A stretch of 36,023 bases of DNA from Alphaproteobacteria bacterium CG1_02_46_17 (GCA_001871905.1 MNUG01000030.1:1-36023), one strand, 5' to 3'. Positions 14,847 to 23,977 are shown, counted from the first letter of the stretch. Program-made: numbers and translations. Notes: generated by a model not told the origin, from the sequence alone.

Positions 14847-17087
14847 CTATTTTGAATCTCTTTTCATTAAAGAAAGTTTTGTTTTATAGGCCGTGATTTC
14901 CAGTTGATCCATATGAGATAGTAACTTTTCAGCAGTATCAAAATGAAGGTCGTGTTTTTCCATGAGAAGTGCCATTTGGCTTAAGTCATGAGCCCCGAAC
15001 ATAGCAGCCGAAGATTTTAAGGTGTGCGCTGTATCAGATAGGTTGTGCGTATTTCCCGTCAGGATGGCCGTTTTCATCTGGTCAAGATATTCTGGGATGC
15101 TGGATATAAATTGTGAGAGTAAAATATTAAATTCGTCTCCCATAATTAGCGCCAGTTCAGAAAAGTCTTCCCAGTTAATCAGGTCGTTATCATCTTCCCC
15201 AAGAGAAATATTGTATGGAATATCGGAAAAATCAGGATTTCGAATTATCTCTTCGGATATGGAACCATTGTTCCCCCCAAGCCATTGGGTCAGCTTTTCT
15301 TTTAAGAGCCCTTTCTTGACCGGCTTGCTGAGATAATCATCCATACCTGCATCAAAACATAAATCACCATCTCCTTTCATGGCGTTTGCGGTCAAAGCCA
15401 GAATAGGAAGGGGGAGGAGGTGATGCTCAGATTCAAAAGCGCGTATGCGTCTGGACGCTTCGTATCCATCCATCTCTGGCATACGGCAATCCATTAGAAT
15501 GGCTTGAAAATTCTCGTGATTTGCAGTGATTTTCTTGAGAGCTTCTAACCCGCTATTGGCAATGCTGGTAATACACCCCATAGAACGTAGAATTTTTGTG
15601 GCATAAATCTGGTTCACCAGATTGTCTTCGACCAGCAAAATATGCTGTCCAGAAAAAATCATTTCCTCGTTCTTGTCCAATGGGGTTGTGGCTTTCTTTG
15701 GAACTGAACCTGCCGGAAGTTTTTCAAGGGGAACTGAGAGCCAGAATGTTGATCCGCCAAAGGAGTTGGCTTGAAATCCAACTTGGCCCCCCATCAACTC
15801 TGCAAGGCGTTTGCAAATGGCAAGACCAAGACCGGTTCCCCCGTATTTGCGATTGATGGTGACATCTCCTTGGGAAAATTTTTCAAACAGGCTGGATAGC
15901 TTTTCTTCGGGGATGCCGATCCCAGTATCTTCTATTTCGAAACGGATATTACCTGAACTATCATCTATCAAGGAAATTTTGACATGCCCCTCTTCGGTAA
16001 ACTTGATTGCATTGCCGATCAGGTTTACCAGGATTTGCTTGATATGTGTTGGATCCCCAAGATACTCCGCGTGGAAATCCTCTGGAATATCGGTCTGAAT
16101 TTCGACATTCTTTTCACTGGCAGCAAGAGTGACAACGGGTAAAGTATAATGCAGTAATTCCAGCAAATGGAAATGCGTGAATTCGGTCGGCATCTTTCCA
16201 GATTCAATTTTGGAGATATCAAGAACATCATTGACCAAATCGGTTAAGCTACTGGCAGAAGAGTTGAGGGCCTCAACATATGTTTTTTGTTCATCTGTCA
16301 AATCTGTTTCTCGTAACAGATCAGCCATGCCAACAATTCCGTTTAGGGGCGTACGGATTTCATGACTCATATTGGCTAGAAATTCTGACTTGGCATGAGA
16401 ATAGCGTATAGCGTTGGAGCGTTGAAACGCATATTTGCGGAGCAGAAACAAACTGATTGTGGTGACAATCAGAATAATCATGGCGTAAGTCGAAGTCTGA
16501 TAGACCATGGCTATCCTGATATATACTTCTTGTTGTGATCTTGTGCTGGTGTACAGGTCTTTCAAAATTGCAGGAATATCTTCGGATGTGGAATGATAGG
16601 CTTCCTTTTTCTGAGTTTCAAAATCCATTTTTCTAAGTTGATCTGCATAAATCAAATAGCTCTTGAAAAGAGTATCCAATTGCTCTTGGTCGTGCTGTTG
16701 GGGAAAGAAAAGATCTTCCAGAAAATTGGACAGGGGGTTTTCTCCGGTTCTTTCATTGAGTTGATGAAAGTCAAACGCCAAGCGATCATTAAGAGATTTT
16801 AAACGTAGTATCTGTGAAGTGATTTGTTCACTTGTAACCACCACATCATGGTGTTCTGAAATTGTATCAAGCAGGATGCTGTATTGATCATAGAGTGTTC
16901 CAAGAACATAAACATCATCCAGAACCTGATTATGCTCATAAGTATAAGTCTGGAAGGAGCGGACAAAGAGAAACCCCGTCACAATAAACATAGCGGTCAG
17001 AAGAATCATTTCCTTCAGAGAGAAAACCGGGCCAAGAGAATTTGACCCGTAGATGGTTCTAACGGGGTTAATCATACTATTATTCAA
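14847..17087 (-). CDS. Membrane-bound tripartite hybrid histidine kinase (HK-REC-HPt)
   Basis: A 746-residue sensor. Domain order: membrane helix (about 26-43), periplasmic helical region (44-196), membrane helix (197-216), HisKA with H242 in [10 protein letters not shown], HATPase with N359 and the boxes DTGIGI (387-392) and GGTGLGL (416-422), receiver with E487/D488, D533, T566 and K588, and an HPt domain with H688 in AHTLKSSA. This is the ArcB/BarA-like His-Asp-His layout. The signal is unknown; the periplasmic part is helical and lacks a recognisable PAS or CACHE motif. The 17087 start codon is TTG preceded by GGAA; an ATG four codons further in (17075) is the alternative. It is followed directly by its likely receiver partner. 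Confidence 0.93.
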   Translation of the reverse strand: MNNSMINPVRTIYGSNSLGPVFSLKEMILLTAMFIVTGFLFVRSFQTYTYEHNQVLDDVYVLGTLYDQYSILLDTISEHHDVVVTSEQITSQILRLKSLNDRLAFDFHQLNERTGENPLSNFLEDLFFPQQHDQEQLDTLFKSYLIYADQLRKMDFETQKKEAYHSTSEDIPAILKDLYTSTRSQQEVYIRIAMVYQTSTYAMIILIVTTISLFLLRKYAFQRSNAIRYSHAKSEFLANMSHEIRTPLNGIVGMADLLRETDLTDEQKTYVEALNSSASSLTDLVNDVLDISKIESGKMPTEFTHFHLLELLHYTLPVVTLAASEKNVEIQTDIPEDFHAEYLGDPTHIKQILVNLIGNAIKFTEEGHVKISLIDDSSGNIRFEIEDTGIGIPEEKLSSLFEKFSQGDVTINRKYGGTGLGLAICKRLAELMGGQVGFQANSFGGSTFWLSVPLEKLPAGSVPKKATTPLDKNEEMIFSGQHILLVEDNLVNQIYATKILRSMGCITSIANSGLEALKKITANHENFQAILMDCRMPEMDGYEASRRIRAFESEHHLLPLPILALTANAMKGDGDLCFDAGMDDYLSKPVKKGLLKEKLTQWLGGNNGSISEEIIRNPDFSDIPYNISLGEDDNDLINWEDFSELALIMGDEFNILLSQFISSIPEYLDQMKTAILTGNTHNLSDTAHTLKSSAAMFGAHDLSQMALLMEKHDLHFDTAEKLLSHMDQLEITAYKTKLSLMKRDSK

Positions 17088-17148
17088 TAGATTTCCGGTA
17101 AATATATGCTTAACAACGCATGCACGAACAAATTGAAAGTAGTGAAAT

Positions 17149-18069
17149 TTATACTGGGGATTTATTCAGGATCAGAGTTTGCCATTCCCCTCGGGGCAGG
17201 CGTGCCGGACGGCCTAACCCACAAGCTTTGTGTGCCTTGAGAACGTCGTCTTCTTGCTCGATCAAAAGGCCGGACAGGATCGCCTTGCCATTTTTCGAAA
17301 GGCTGGCAGTAAGGTCAGGAGCCATATGAACCAAAGGCCCTGCCAGAATATTAGCGATAATCAGATCAAACCCTTTGGTTTGTTTGGTAACGGCGCGGGC
17401 ATGATATCCATCTCCGGTGACACAGGTCATCCCTTTTTCCCCTGCGGGAAGTTTGTTGATTCGCCGATGGCGACAGGCGACGACCGTTGCCTCTTTATCA
17501 ATATCAACAGCAAGCACTGGTTTTTTCCAGAGTTTATAGGCGGCAATCGCCAGAATGCCAGAGCCCGCCCCCATATCCAGAATAGTTTTTGGCTTGAAAC
17601 CTGATTTATGCAGTTTAACCAACGCTTCCAGACAGCCGCGTGTTGTTCCATGCTCTCCTGACCCGAAAGCCGTTGCCGCATCAATCTGCAAGGGGATAAG
17701 GCCTTTTGGGGCAGGGTCTTTGTGATGGCTGCCATAAATATAGAAGGGCCCCACTTTGAAAGGAGGAAAGGAGCGGTAGGATTCTTCGAGCCAATTGACA
17801 TCCGGAACCGGTCGCCATGCAAAATGGTTTTCCGAGATATCGATTTTAGAGATTTTCTTCAAGGACTTGGATAGGCTTTTGATATCAGGTAGGGCAGGAA
17901 GAACCCACATAACCGTCCATCCAGTATCCTGTCCATCTACAATATGCTTTTCCCAGGATATAGAGATGGCCTCGTCATCAAGAAGCGAGGCCATTTTCAT
18001 AACGATATTATCATCCAATGGGACGTCAAGAGACAGATACAGACTAATCAGGTTTGTACTGTCTTTCAT
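17149..18069 (-). CDS. prmA: Ribosomal protein L11 methyltransferase
   Basis: A class I SAM enzyme that trimethylates ribosomal protein L11 in the cytosol. The family signature is strong: [22 protein letters not shown], motif [24 protein letters not shown] at the end of strand 2, and ANILAGPL, which corresponds to the NILAxPL motif of PrmA. At 306 residues it has the normal length with the N-terminal substrate-recognition domain intact. It begins two bases after the stop of the TIGR02300 gene and is probably translated from the same mRNA. Confidence 0.93.
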   Translation of the reverse strand: MKDSTNLISLYLSLDVPLDDNIVMKMASLLDDEAISISWEKHIVDGQDTGWTVMWVLPALPDIKSLSKSLKKISKIDISENHFAWRPVPDVNWLEESYRSFPPFKVGPFYIYGSHHKDPAPKGLIPLQIDAATAFGSGEHGTTRGCLEALVKLHKSGFKPKTILDMGAGSGILAIAAYKLWKKPVLAVDIDKEATVVACRHRRINKLPAGEKGMTCVTGDGYHARAVTKQTKGFDLIIANILAGPLVHMAPDLTASLSKNGKAILSGLLIEQEDDVLKAHKACGLGRPARLPRGEWQTLILNKSPV

Positions 18070-18071
18070 CT

Positions 18072-18494
18072 CTATTTTTCGTCTTCTTCCAGATCGACAT
18101 CCAGATCGTCGTCGTCATCCAGATCATCATCCAGATCGACATCCAGATCATCATCATCATCAAGATCTTCGTCCAGATCGACTTCTATGTCGTCGTCATC
18201 ATCAGCCAAATCTTCGATTTCAGCAGCATCTTCGAGGCTGACAGTCTCGGCTTCCTCGGCTTCCTCTTCGATCAAATCTTCTTCATCGACCTCGGTTTCT
18301 TTGGAAACTTGTGTATCTTCCGTCGTGTCATCGGCCACTACGCGACCACGTCTGGCTTTTATTTTGACTTCACCGGTAAACTCTGTACCGCAAGACGGGC
18401 ACACGATCGGGCGTTTGTTCAAATCAAAAAAACGTGTGCCGCAACTCGTACAAATACGTTTCAGACCGCGTGGGTCATCTATAGTGGCGTTCAT
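18072..18494 (-). CDS. TIGR02300 (FYDLN-acid) family zinc-ribbon protein
   Basis: A 140-residue protein with two parts. The N-terminal 40 residues form a zinc ribbon with C15-x2-C18 and C32-x2-C35, and the family hallmark appears as FFDLN (22-26). The remainder is extremely acidic and ends in about 45 residues of almost pure Asp/Glu/Leu/Val. As I know it, the family is essentially alphaproteobacterial and of unknown function; it supports the lineage call. The acidic tail is encoded by 42-base tandem repeats. A good AAGGAG ribosome site precedes the ATG. It heads a two-gene unit with prmA. Confidence 0.92.
   Translation of the reverse strand: MNATIDDPRGLKRICTSCGTRFFDLNKRPIVCPSCGTEFTGEVKIKARRGRVVADDTTEDTQVSKETEVDEEDLIEEEAEEAETVSLEDAAEIEDLADDDDDIEVDLDEDLDDDDDLDVDLDDDLDDDDDLDVDLEEDEK
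18090..18215 (-). repeat. 42-base tandem repeats encoding the acidic tail
   Basis: Units start at 18090, 18132 and 18174 with the shared opening CAGATCGACATCCAGATC (plus strand). The first two are close copies and the third is degenerate. They encode a 14-residue Asp/Leu/Val block on the minus strand. Slippage would change tail length in 14-residue steps without frameshift. Confidence 0.75.
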
Positions 18495-18756
18495 GCCGCT
18501 AACTCCTTAAAATAAAGAAAAGTTCTATGGCCTGATTGCCTGATTTTGTTCCTTCTGTCAAAGGTTTTCGAACGGGCAAGGAAATGTTTTAGCTATGTTG
18601 CAGGGAAATGCAACCAGAACGCAGGGCATGAACAAATACCCATTTGATGTGGGAACATAGCGGAAGGGAGGGGATGATAGCCCTAGGAAAATTTATTAAC
18701 TTTTAGTATGATAGTGTCGTCCTTTTCACCTCCCCAATTTCAGGAGAACCACTCTT
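18495..18756. other. Intergenic region upstream of the thiolase gene
   Basis: 262 bases between two divergent units with no supported gene. A small perfect hairpin GTTGCA-GGGAAA-TGCAAC lies at 18597-18614. A -10-like TATGAT lies at 18707-18712, about 45 bases before the thiolase ATG, without a recognisable -35 element. Promoters for both flanking operons should be here. Confidence 0.4.
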
Positions 18757-19884
18757 ATGCAAACACCTGTTGTCATCTGCGGATACAAGCGCTCCCCGTT
18801 TACCTTTGCCAATAAAGGCGCTTTGGCGAAAACCAGACCTGACGATATGGCGGCAACAGTTATTCAGGCCTTGGTCAAAGAAACTGGAGTTAATCCCGAA
18901 CATATCGAGGATTTGTTAATGGGATGTGCTTTTCCTGAGGCAGAGCAGGGATTTAATATTGCCCGTATTGTGGTTAATTTGGCGGGCCTTCCAAACCGTA
19001 TTGCAGGTGCGACAGTAAACCGCTTTTGCGGATCGTCCATGACCACCATCCAAATGGCCGCTGGGTATATCCAGATGGGGGCGGGAGATGTGTTCTTATG
19101 CGCTGGTGTTGAGTCTATGTCCCGTATCCCGATGGGGGGATTTAATCCAATGCCCAATCCGGCCATGAAGGATATTTATCCGCAAGCCTATATGGGTATG
19201 GGGGAGACAGCAGAAAATCTTGCCAACAAATATAATATCTCGCGCCTTGAACAGGAAGAGTTTGCTCTTAGTTCCCAACAAAAAGCCTCGGCCGCAGCGC
19301 AAAGCGGAAAGTTCAAAAATGAAATCGTAACAATTGACGGTGTCAGTGAGGACGGGTGTATTCGCCCCGAAACGACTTTGGAAACATTGGCAGGATTGAA
19401 ACTGGCCTTCGATGAAAAAGGAACAGTGACCGCGGGAACCGCGTCTCCCTTGACCGATGGAGCATCCGCTGTGTTGGTTGCCTCTGAAGACTATGCCAGA
19501 AAAAATGGCCTGCCGATTTTGGCACGGATTAAATCTGTTGCTGTATCCGGATGTGCCTCAGAAATCATGGGGATTGGCCCAGTTCCTGCCACCAAGAAAG
19601 CACTGGAACGCGCAGGCTTGTCCTTGGCTGATATTGATTTGATAGAACTCAACGAAGCTTTTTCCGCACAGTCTTTATCCGTCCTCAAAGAGCTTGGTGC
19701 AGACCTCTCACGAGTCAATATTGATGGTGGTGCGATTGCACTTGGCCATCCGCTGGGGGCATCTGGTGCGCGGATCACCGGAAAACTTGCTACGCTCATG
19801 CAACGCGAAAATAAAAAATTGGGTCTGGCCACCATGTGTATCGGCGGCGGTCAAGGAACAGCGATCATTCTGGAGAAAGTGTAG
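18757..19884 (+). CDS. fadA: Acetyl-CoA acyltransferase (thiolase, FadA type)
   Basis: Catalyses the last step of fatty-acid beta-oxidation, thiolytic cleavage of 3-ketoacyl-CoA to acetyl-CoA and a shortened acyl-CoA. The catalytic set is complete: C91 in NRFCGSS, H331 in ALGHPLGASGAR and C361 in CIGGGQG; NEAF is also present. At 375 residues it is a little shorter than the usual 390. The ATG has AGGAGA upstream. It starts an operon that continues through a toxin-antitoxin pair and a small membrane protein to the matching dehydrogenase/hydratase. The degradative role is inferred from that partner; a biosynthetic acetoacetyl-CoA thiolase is less likely. Confidence 0.9.
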   Translation: MQTPVVICGYKRSPFTFANKGALAKTRPDDMAATVIQALVKETGVNPEHIEDLLMGCAFPEAEQGFNIARIVVNLAGLPNRIAGATVNRFCGSSMTTIQMAAGYIQMGAGDVFLCAGVESMSRIPMGGFNPMPNPAMKDIYPQAYMGMGETAENLANKYNISRLEQEEFALSSQQKASAAAQSGKFKNEIVTIDGVSEDGCIRPETTLETLAGLKLAFDEKGTVTAGTASPLTDGASAVLVASEDYARKNGLPILARIKSVAVSGCASEIMGIGPVPATKKALERAGLSLADIDLIELNEAFSAQSLSVLKELGADLSRVNIDGGAIALGHPLGASGARITGKLATLMQRENKKLGLATMCIGGGQGTAIILEKV

Positions 19885-19889
19885 ATAGA

Positions 19890-20174
19890 ATGGATACCGA
19901 AACTCTCAATCGTTTAAAGGAGTTGAAACCGTCTATGTCCAGATATGGTCTAAAAAGGCTGCGTGTTTTTGGATCAACCGTCAGGAATGATTATAGTCAA
20001 AATAGTGATGTGGATTTACTGGTTGAATTTGATGAAATGCCATCCTTGTTTGATTTGGTTGATCTGCAGACGGAAATTGAAAGAAGTTTAAATAAAAAAG
20101 TCGATCTGGTTTTTGAGCACAAATTATTTCCTGAACTCAAAAACTCGATTTTAGGTGAGGCGATTGATGTCTAA
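19890..20174 (+). CDS. mntA: MntA-type minimal nucleotidyltransferase antitoxin
   Basis: A 94-residue pol-beta-fold nucleotidyltransferase. The signature GS-x10-D-x-D is exact (G28-S29 ... D40-V-D42), and the third acidic residue is D72 in KKVDLVF. In characterised HepT-MntA systems this enzyme neutralises the HEPN toxin by AMP addition to a Tyr next to the toxin's active site. The ATG at 19890 is five bases after the thiolase stop; upstream in-frame Met codons would overlap fadA deeply and are disfavoured. It overlaps the toxin gene by 8 bases. Pairing with the next gene makes the assignment firm; activity is inferred. Confidence 0.88.
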   Translation: MDTETLNRLKELKPSMSRYGLKRLRVFGSTVRNDYSQNSDVDLLVEFDEMPSLFDLVDLQTEIERSLNKKVDLVFEHKLFPELKNSILGEAIDV

Positions 20175-20514
20175 ACACGACCAATGGCAATTCAGGATTA
20201 GACATATGAACGAAGCAATTCAAAGAATTCAGGACTATACCGGAAATATGTCTTGTTCTGTGTTTGTAGAAAGCCGGATGGTTCGGGATGCCGTTGAGCG
20301 GAATTTTGAAATTATAGGCGAAGCGACGGCAAAAATTCCTCAGGATATTCAAGATAAATATAGCAATATTCCTTGGCATAAAATGAAAGCAATGCGGAAT
20401 TTTATCATTCATCAATATGATGAAGTGGAAGAAGTAGCTCTGTGGAATACAATTCAAAAAGACCTTCCACCATTACTGATGCAGCTACAGAAGGTCTTGG
20501 GGAAAGAAAAATGA
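20167..20514 (+). CDS. hepT: HepT-type HEPN ribonuclease toxin
   Basis: A 115-residue helical HEPN (DUF86) protein. The catalytic motif R-x4-H is present as R77-N-F-I-I-H82, followed by Q-Y84, the Tyr position modified by MntA in studied systems. The N-terminal helices carry the conserved patterns VFVESRMVRDAVERNFEIIGEAT and IPWHKMKAMRNF. The start at 20167 has AGGTGAGG upstream and overlaps mntA by 8 bases; the stop TGA overlaps the next ATG (ATGA at 20511-20514). All key residues are intact, so it should be an active RNase toxin held by MntA. Confidence 0.9.
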   Translation: MSKHDQWQFRIRHMNEAIQRIQDYTGNMSCSVFVESRMVRDAVERNFEIIGEATAKIPQDIQDKYSNIPWHKMKAMRNFIIHQYDEVEEVALWNTIQKDLPPLLMQLQKVLGKEK

Positions 20515-20780
20515 TCGAACAGCATGATATCACCGAAATACAGGAAAGAAATCGTCGTGTCGAACTAGACAAGGCTTGGGAGACGTCGGCTACACGTCGA
20601 GTTATGATCGCAGGAATGACCTATATTGTGGCTAGTCTTTATATGTGGTCTCTGGGCGTATCCCAGCCAATATTGAATGCATTGATCCCAACCGGAGGCT
20701 ATTTGTTTTCGACACTCTCTTTGCCAATGGTGAAAAAGATATGGATTGAAAAAATTCAGAATGAAAAGGAAAAAGAATGA
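20511..20780 (+). CDS. Small two-helix membrane protein linked to the toxin-antitoxin genes
   Basis: An 89-residue protein. A charged N-terminus (IQERNRRVELDKAWETSATRR) precedes two hydrophobic segments (about 31-50 and 54-73) and a basic tail (KKIWIEKIQNEKEKE). The pattern N-R-R-V-E-x-D-K-A-W-E-T-S recalls small bacterial membrane proteins usually annotated as hypothetical, but I cannot name a family or function. Its ATG overlaps the hepT stop and its TGA overlaps the next gene's ATG, each by 4 bases, so it is translationally coupled on both sides. It may have travelled with the toxin-antitoxin pair or belong to the operon proper. Confidence 0.82.
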   Translation: MIEQHDITEIQERNRRVELDKAWETSATRRVMIAGMTYIVASLYMWSLGVSQPILNALIPTGGYLFSTLSLPMVKKIWIEKIQNEKEKE

Positions 20781-23134
20781 CCATCGATAAAATTGCCGTG
20801 ATTGGTTCAGGTGTTATGGGCTCGGGTATTGCCGCCCAAGTGGCAAATGCGGGCGTACCTGTTGTCTTGCTCGATATCAAGTTGCCGGAGAAAGACTTGG
20901 CCAAAGGTGCGGTTGAGAAAATGCTCAAAACCGACCCAGCCCCATTCATGCATCCTAAAAATGCCAAGCTTATCACAACAGGAAATCTTGATGATGATCT
21001 GGATTTATTGAAAGACGTTGACTGGATCATTGAGGTTGTTCTGGAAGATATCAAGATCAAACATGCAGCCTATGAAAAACTGAACGCTGTGCGTAAAAGA
21101 GGTTCGATAATTTCATCCAACACCTCGACCATTCCGCTGCAAAATCTGGTTGAGCCATTTGGTAAGGAATTCGCCAGTGACTTTCTAATCACGCACTTCT
21201 TTAATCCACCGCGCTATATGCGTCTTTTGGAGTTGGTGACGGGCAAAGACACGCGGCCTGAAATTATCAGGGAAGTTGCAAATTTCTGCGACGTGAAATT
21301 GGGCAAAGGTGTTGTGACATGCCACGATACACCCGGATTTATCGCCAACCGTCTGGGCGTGTTCTGGATGCAGATGGGCGTTAATGTTGCGGTCGAAAGA
21401 AATGTGCCGATTGAAATTGCGGATGCCGTGATGTCAAAACCTGTGGGGATACCGAAAACAGGTATTTTTGGTTTGATTGATCTGGTTGGTGTCGATCTAA
21501 TGCCGAAGCTGGCAGATTCAATGCTCTCGACATTGCCGGAGAATGATGAATATCGGAAAATCTATAAGGACTTCCCCTTTATTCATGGCATGATCGCCGC
21601 AGGCTATACAGGACGCAAAGGCAAGGGCGGCTTTTATCGCCTTGATGACAAACGTAAAAAACAGGCTTTGAAACTCTCTGCCGATACCTTTGCTGAAAGT
21701 GATTATAAACTGGCCGATAAAATATCAGGTCTGGCTTCGGTTGATGCTGGGAAACAAGGGTTGCGTGCCGTTGTAACCGCAGAAGATATCGGCGGGCAAT
21801 ATGCCTATGAAGTTCTGCTTCCGACATTGGCCTATGCGGCGTCTTTAGTTCCGGAGATTGCCGGAAACATCAAGGATGTCGATGAAGCCATGCGGCTGGG
21901 CTACAACTGGAAACGCGGGCCGTTCGAGATGATCGATGAACTGGGCGCTGCTTGGTTTGCAGGTGAACTCAAGAAAATGAATATCTCCGTTCCTCAATTG
22001 GTTGAACTGGTTGGTGACGGATCATTCTATAAGATTGAAGATGGGCAACAATTCTTCTTTGGTACAGATGGCAACTATCACAAGCTGACCCGTGCTGATG
22101 GTGTGTTGTTGTTGAAAGACATTAAACTGAATTCCAAACCGGCATTCAAAACAGGCAGTGCTGCTGTGTGGGATATTGGCGATGGTGTTTTGTGTCTGGA
22201 ATTCACCGCCAAAATGAATGCTCTGGATGATCAGGTCTTTGCCGCGATTGATTGGGTGGTTAAAAACACAGGCCCTGAAAAAACCTATAAGGCTTTGGTT
22301 GTTTATAATGAAGGATCGGTCTTCTCTGCTGGTGCCAATTTGGGATTGGCTTTATTTGCCGCCAATATTGCGCTTTGGCCACAAATCGAAGAATTGGTCG
22401 CGGGTGGGCAGCGGGCCTATAAATCCTTGAAATTTGCACCATTCCCTGTGGTTTCCGCGCCGAGCGGTCTGGCACTGGGTGGGGGATGTGAAATCTTGCT
22501 GCATTCCGATCATGTTCAGGCGCATGCCGAAACTTATTGTGGTCTGGTTGAGGTTGGTGTCGGATTTATTCCGGGATGGGGTGGATGCAAGGAAATGATT
22601 TTGCGATTCCAAGCCGAAGAACGCGAAAATGCACAGCAAATGTGGTTTTCTCCGAAGAACACACCAATGGGCGCAACGCGCAAAGCTTTTGAAGTTATCG
22701 GAACGGCACAGATTGCCAAATCCGCGAGTGAAGCCAAGTCAATCGGATATTTCAGAAAAAGCGATGGGATCACCATGAATCGTGACCGACTGCTTTTCGA
22801 TGCCAAGAAAAAAGCCTTGGAGCTGGTTGAAAATTATAAAGCACCCGAACCACAAAATGAAATACGGTTGGCGGGCCCAACAGGAAAAATGGCACTTGAT
22901 ATGGCTGTGGCTGATCTCAGAAAATCCGGCAAGGCGTCTCCTTATGATGTGGTCGTCTGCGATGCATTGGCAAAAGTCTTGTCCGGCGGCGACAAAGCTG
23001 ACTGGACAAATCCTATCAAGGAAGACGATCTTTTGAAGCTGGAACGAGAAGAATTCATGAAACTCGCCAGAAATCCTGAAACGCTTGCTCGTATCGAACA
23101 CATGCTCGACAAGGGCAAGCCCCTCCGGAACTAA
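20777..23134 (+). CDS. fadN: 3-hydroxyacyl-CoA dehydrogenase / enoyl-CoA hydratase (FadN type)
   Basis: A 785-residue bifunctional beta-oxidation enzyme: hydration of enoyl-CoA and NAD-dependent oxidation of 3-hydroxyacyl-CoA. Domain order is dehydrogenase first: NAD fold with IAVIGSGVMGSG (8-17), the catalytic-type His in ITHFFNPPRYM, and the dehydrogenase C-terminal domains to about 430. The crotonase domain follows (about 460-680), with SAGANLG, LALGGGCE and EVGVGFIPGWGG carrying the oxyanion hole and both catalytic Glu. This order and length match Bacillus FadN and not E. coli FadB, which has the hydratase first. It is coupled by a 4-base overlap to the gene before it and partners the thiolase at 18757. 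Confidence 0.9.
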   Translation: MTIDKIAVIGSGVMGSGIAAQVANAGVPVVLLDIKLPEKDLAKGAVEKMLKTDPAPFMHPKNAKLITTGNLDDDLDLLKDVDWIIEVVLEDIKIKHAAYEKLNAVRKRGSIISSNTSTIPLQNLVEPFGKEFASDFLITHFFNPPRYMRLLELVTGKDTRPEIIREVANFCDVKLGKGVVTCHDTPGFIANRLGVFWMQMGVNVAVERNVPIEIADAVMSKPVGIPKTGIFGLIDLVGVDLMPKLADSMLSTLPENDEYRKIYKDFPFIHGMIAAGYTGRKGKGGFYRLDDKRKKQALKLSADTFAESDYKLADKISGLASVDAGKQGLRAVVTAEDIGGQYAYEVLLPTLAYAASLVPEIAGNIKDVDEAMRLGYNWKRGPFEMIDELGAAWFAGELKKMNISVPQLVELVGDGSFYKIEDGQQFFFGTDGNYHKLTRADGVLLLKDIKLNSKPAFKTGSAAVWDIGDGVLCLEFTAKMNALDDQVFAAIDWVVKNTGPEKTYKALVVYNEGSVFSAGANLGLALFAANIALWPQIEELVAGGQRAYKSLKFAPFPVVSAPSGLALGGGCEILLHSDHVQAHAETYCGLVEVGVGFIPGWGGCKEMILRFQAEERENAQQMWFSPKNTPMGATRKAFEVIGTAQIAKSASEAKSIGYFRKSDGITMNRDRLLFDAKKKALELVENYKAPEPQNEIRLAGPTGKMALDMAVADLRKSGKASPYDVVVCDALAKVLSGGDKADWTNPIKEDDLLKLEREEFMKLARNPETLARIEHMLDKGKPLRN

Positions 23135-23164
23135 AAAACGGAACTAAAAAGCGGCACTAAAAAT
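23126..23164 (+). repeat. Three 13-base tandem repeats across the fadN stop
   Basis: CGGAACTAAAAAA (23126-23138), CGGAACTAAAAAG (23139-23151) and CGGCACTAAAAAT (23152-23164) follow one another without gaps. The first contains the last codons and stop of fadN. This looks like slippage duplication of the gene end. Confidence 0.75.
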
Positions 23165-23191
23165 AGAGCTCTGTCTGGGTGAAGGAAAAAA

Positions 23192-23944
23192 ATGGATAAC
23201 GCTGAACTAGAGAAACAAATAAGATTGGCAATGAAAGACCCATCTTTGGATTTTCAGATGATCCAGATGCTGCTGTCCTCAACTTTACTTGCACTATGTG
23301 AGGGAGAAGATGATGAAGGGGAAGGCGATACTGGCGAAGATGATCCTATCGGCCTAAGTGTCCATGTTCTTGATGATGGGACACGCTATGTTCCTGTTTT
23401 CACATCACTGAAAGAAATGGGTCTGTGGGATGAAGAGGGGGATGCTGGATTGCCGATTGATGGATGGGACGTATTTTCTCTGGTCGCAGAAGATGATCTG
23501 GAGCTGGTGATCAACCCGCTTGGAAAACATCCTCTGCATTTTAGCCACGAAGACGTTATCAATATTCTCAATGACTTTGGTTTAACAAATATTGAGGAAG
23601 AGTCGTTGAAAATCGTCGGTGTTGTTGAAGATGATCCTGTGCAGATTAAAAATGTTTTGACTGAATTTTTCTCGAAAGATCAGAATATATCCCAAGGATT
23701 TATGGCATTGGCCCAAGACGTGCAGACTGAACAAAAAACCATTCTGGTTGGAATTCTGCCTACAGAGGATGAAGTCGATGGGGGCATTTTGAATATGGCC
23801 TTAAATGCCGCATTTGATGAGTTGCCCGAAGGGCATGACTTGAATTTTATGATCATTGATGTGACCGATGATGCAGGAGAGAGCCTGTCGCAAGGGATGT
23901 TACGCACAGGAATAAAATTCTACGATAAAATCTGGAAAGCATGA
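23192..23944 (+). CDS. SseB-family protein
   Basis: A 250-residue cytoplasmic acidic protein. The N-terminal half resembles the SseB N-terminal domain (LEKQIRLAMKDPSLDFQMIQMLLSSTLLAL...VPVFTSLKEM...LVINPLGKHPLHFSHEDV). The C-terminal half resembles the SseB C-terminal domain (PVQIKNVLTEFFSKDQNISQGFMAL...KTILVGI...FDELPEGHDLNFMIID). A Glu/Asp/Gly linker (about 37-52) is less conserved. E. coli SseB was named for enhanced serine sensitivity; its molecular role is unclear. It has its own AAGGAA-like ribosome site and stands between fadN and a terminator, so it is probably the last gene of that unit. Confidence 0.75.
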   Translation: MDNAELEKQIRLAMKDPSLDFQMIQMLLSSTLLALCEGEDDEGEGDTGEDDPIGLSVHVLDDGTRYVPVFTSLKEMGLWDEEGDAGLPIDGWDVFSLVAEDDLELVINPLGKHPLHFSHEDVINILNDFGLTNIEEESLKIVGVVEDDPVQIKNVLTEFFSKDQNISQGFMALAQDVQTEQKTILVGILPTEDEVDGGILNMALNAAFDELPEGHDLNFMIIDVTDDAGESLSQGMLRTGIKFYDKIWKA

Positions 23945-23977
23945 TAGCTCTAGTAAGGCGCTATATCAGCCATACAT

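Noticed and set aside
17944-18515. Ser/Arg-rich and Ile/Val/Asp-rich plus-strand ORFs over the acidic repeat
   Set aside because: Their low complexity is the reverse reading of the Asp codon repeats in the TIGR02300 gene.
19519-19526. TGGCAC within fadA (and another near 22890 in fadN) as sigma-54 sites
   Set aside because: No GC follows at the required spacing and both lie inside coding sequence.
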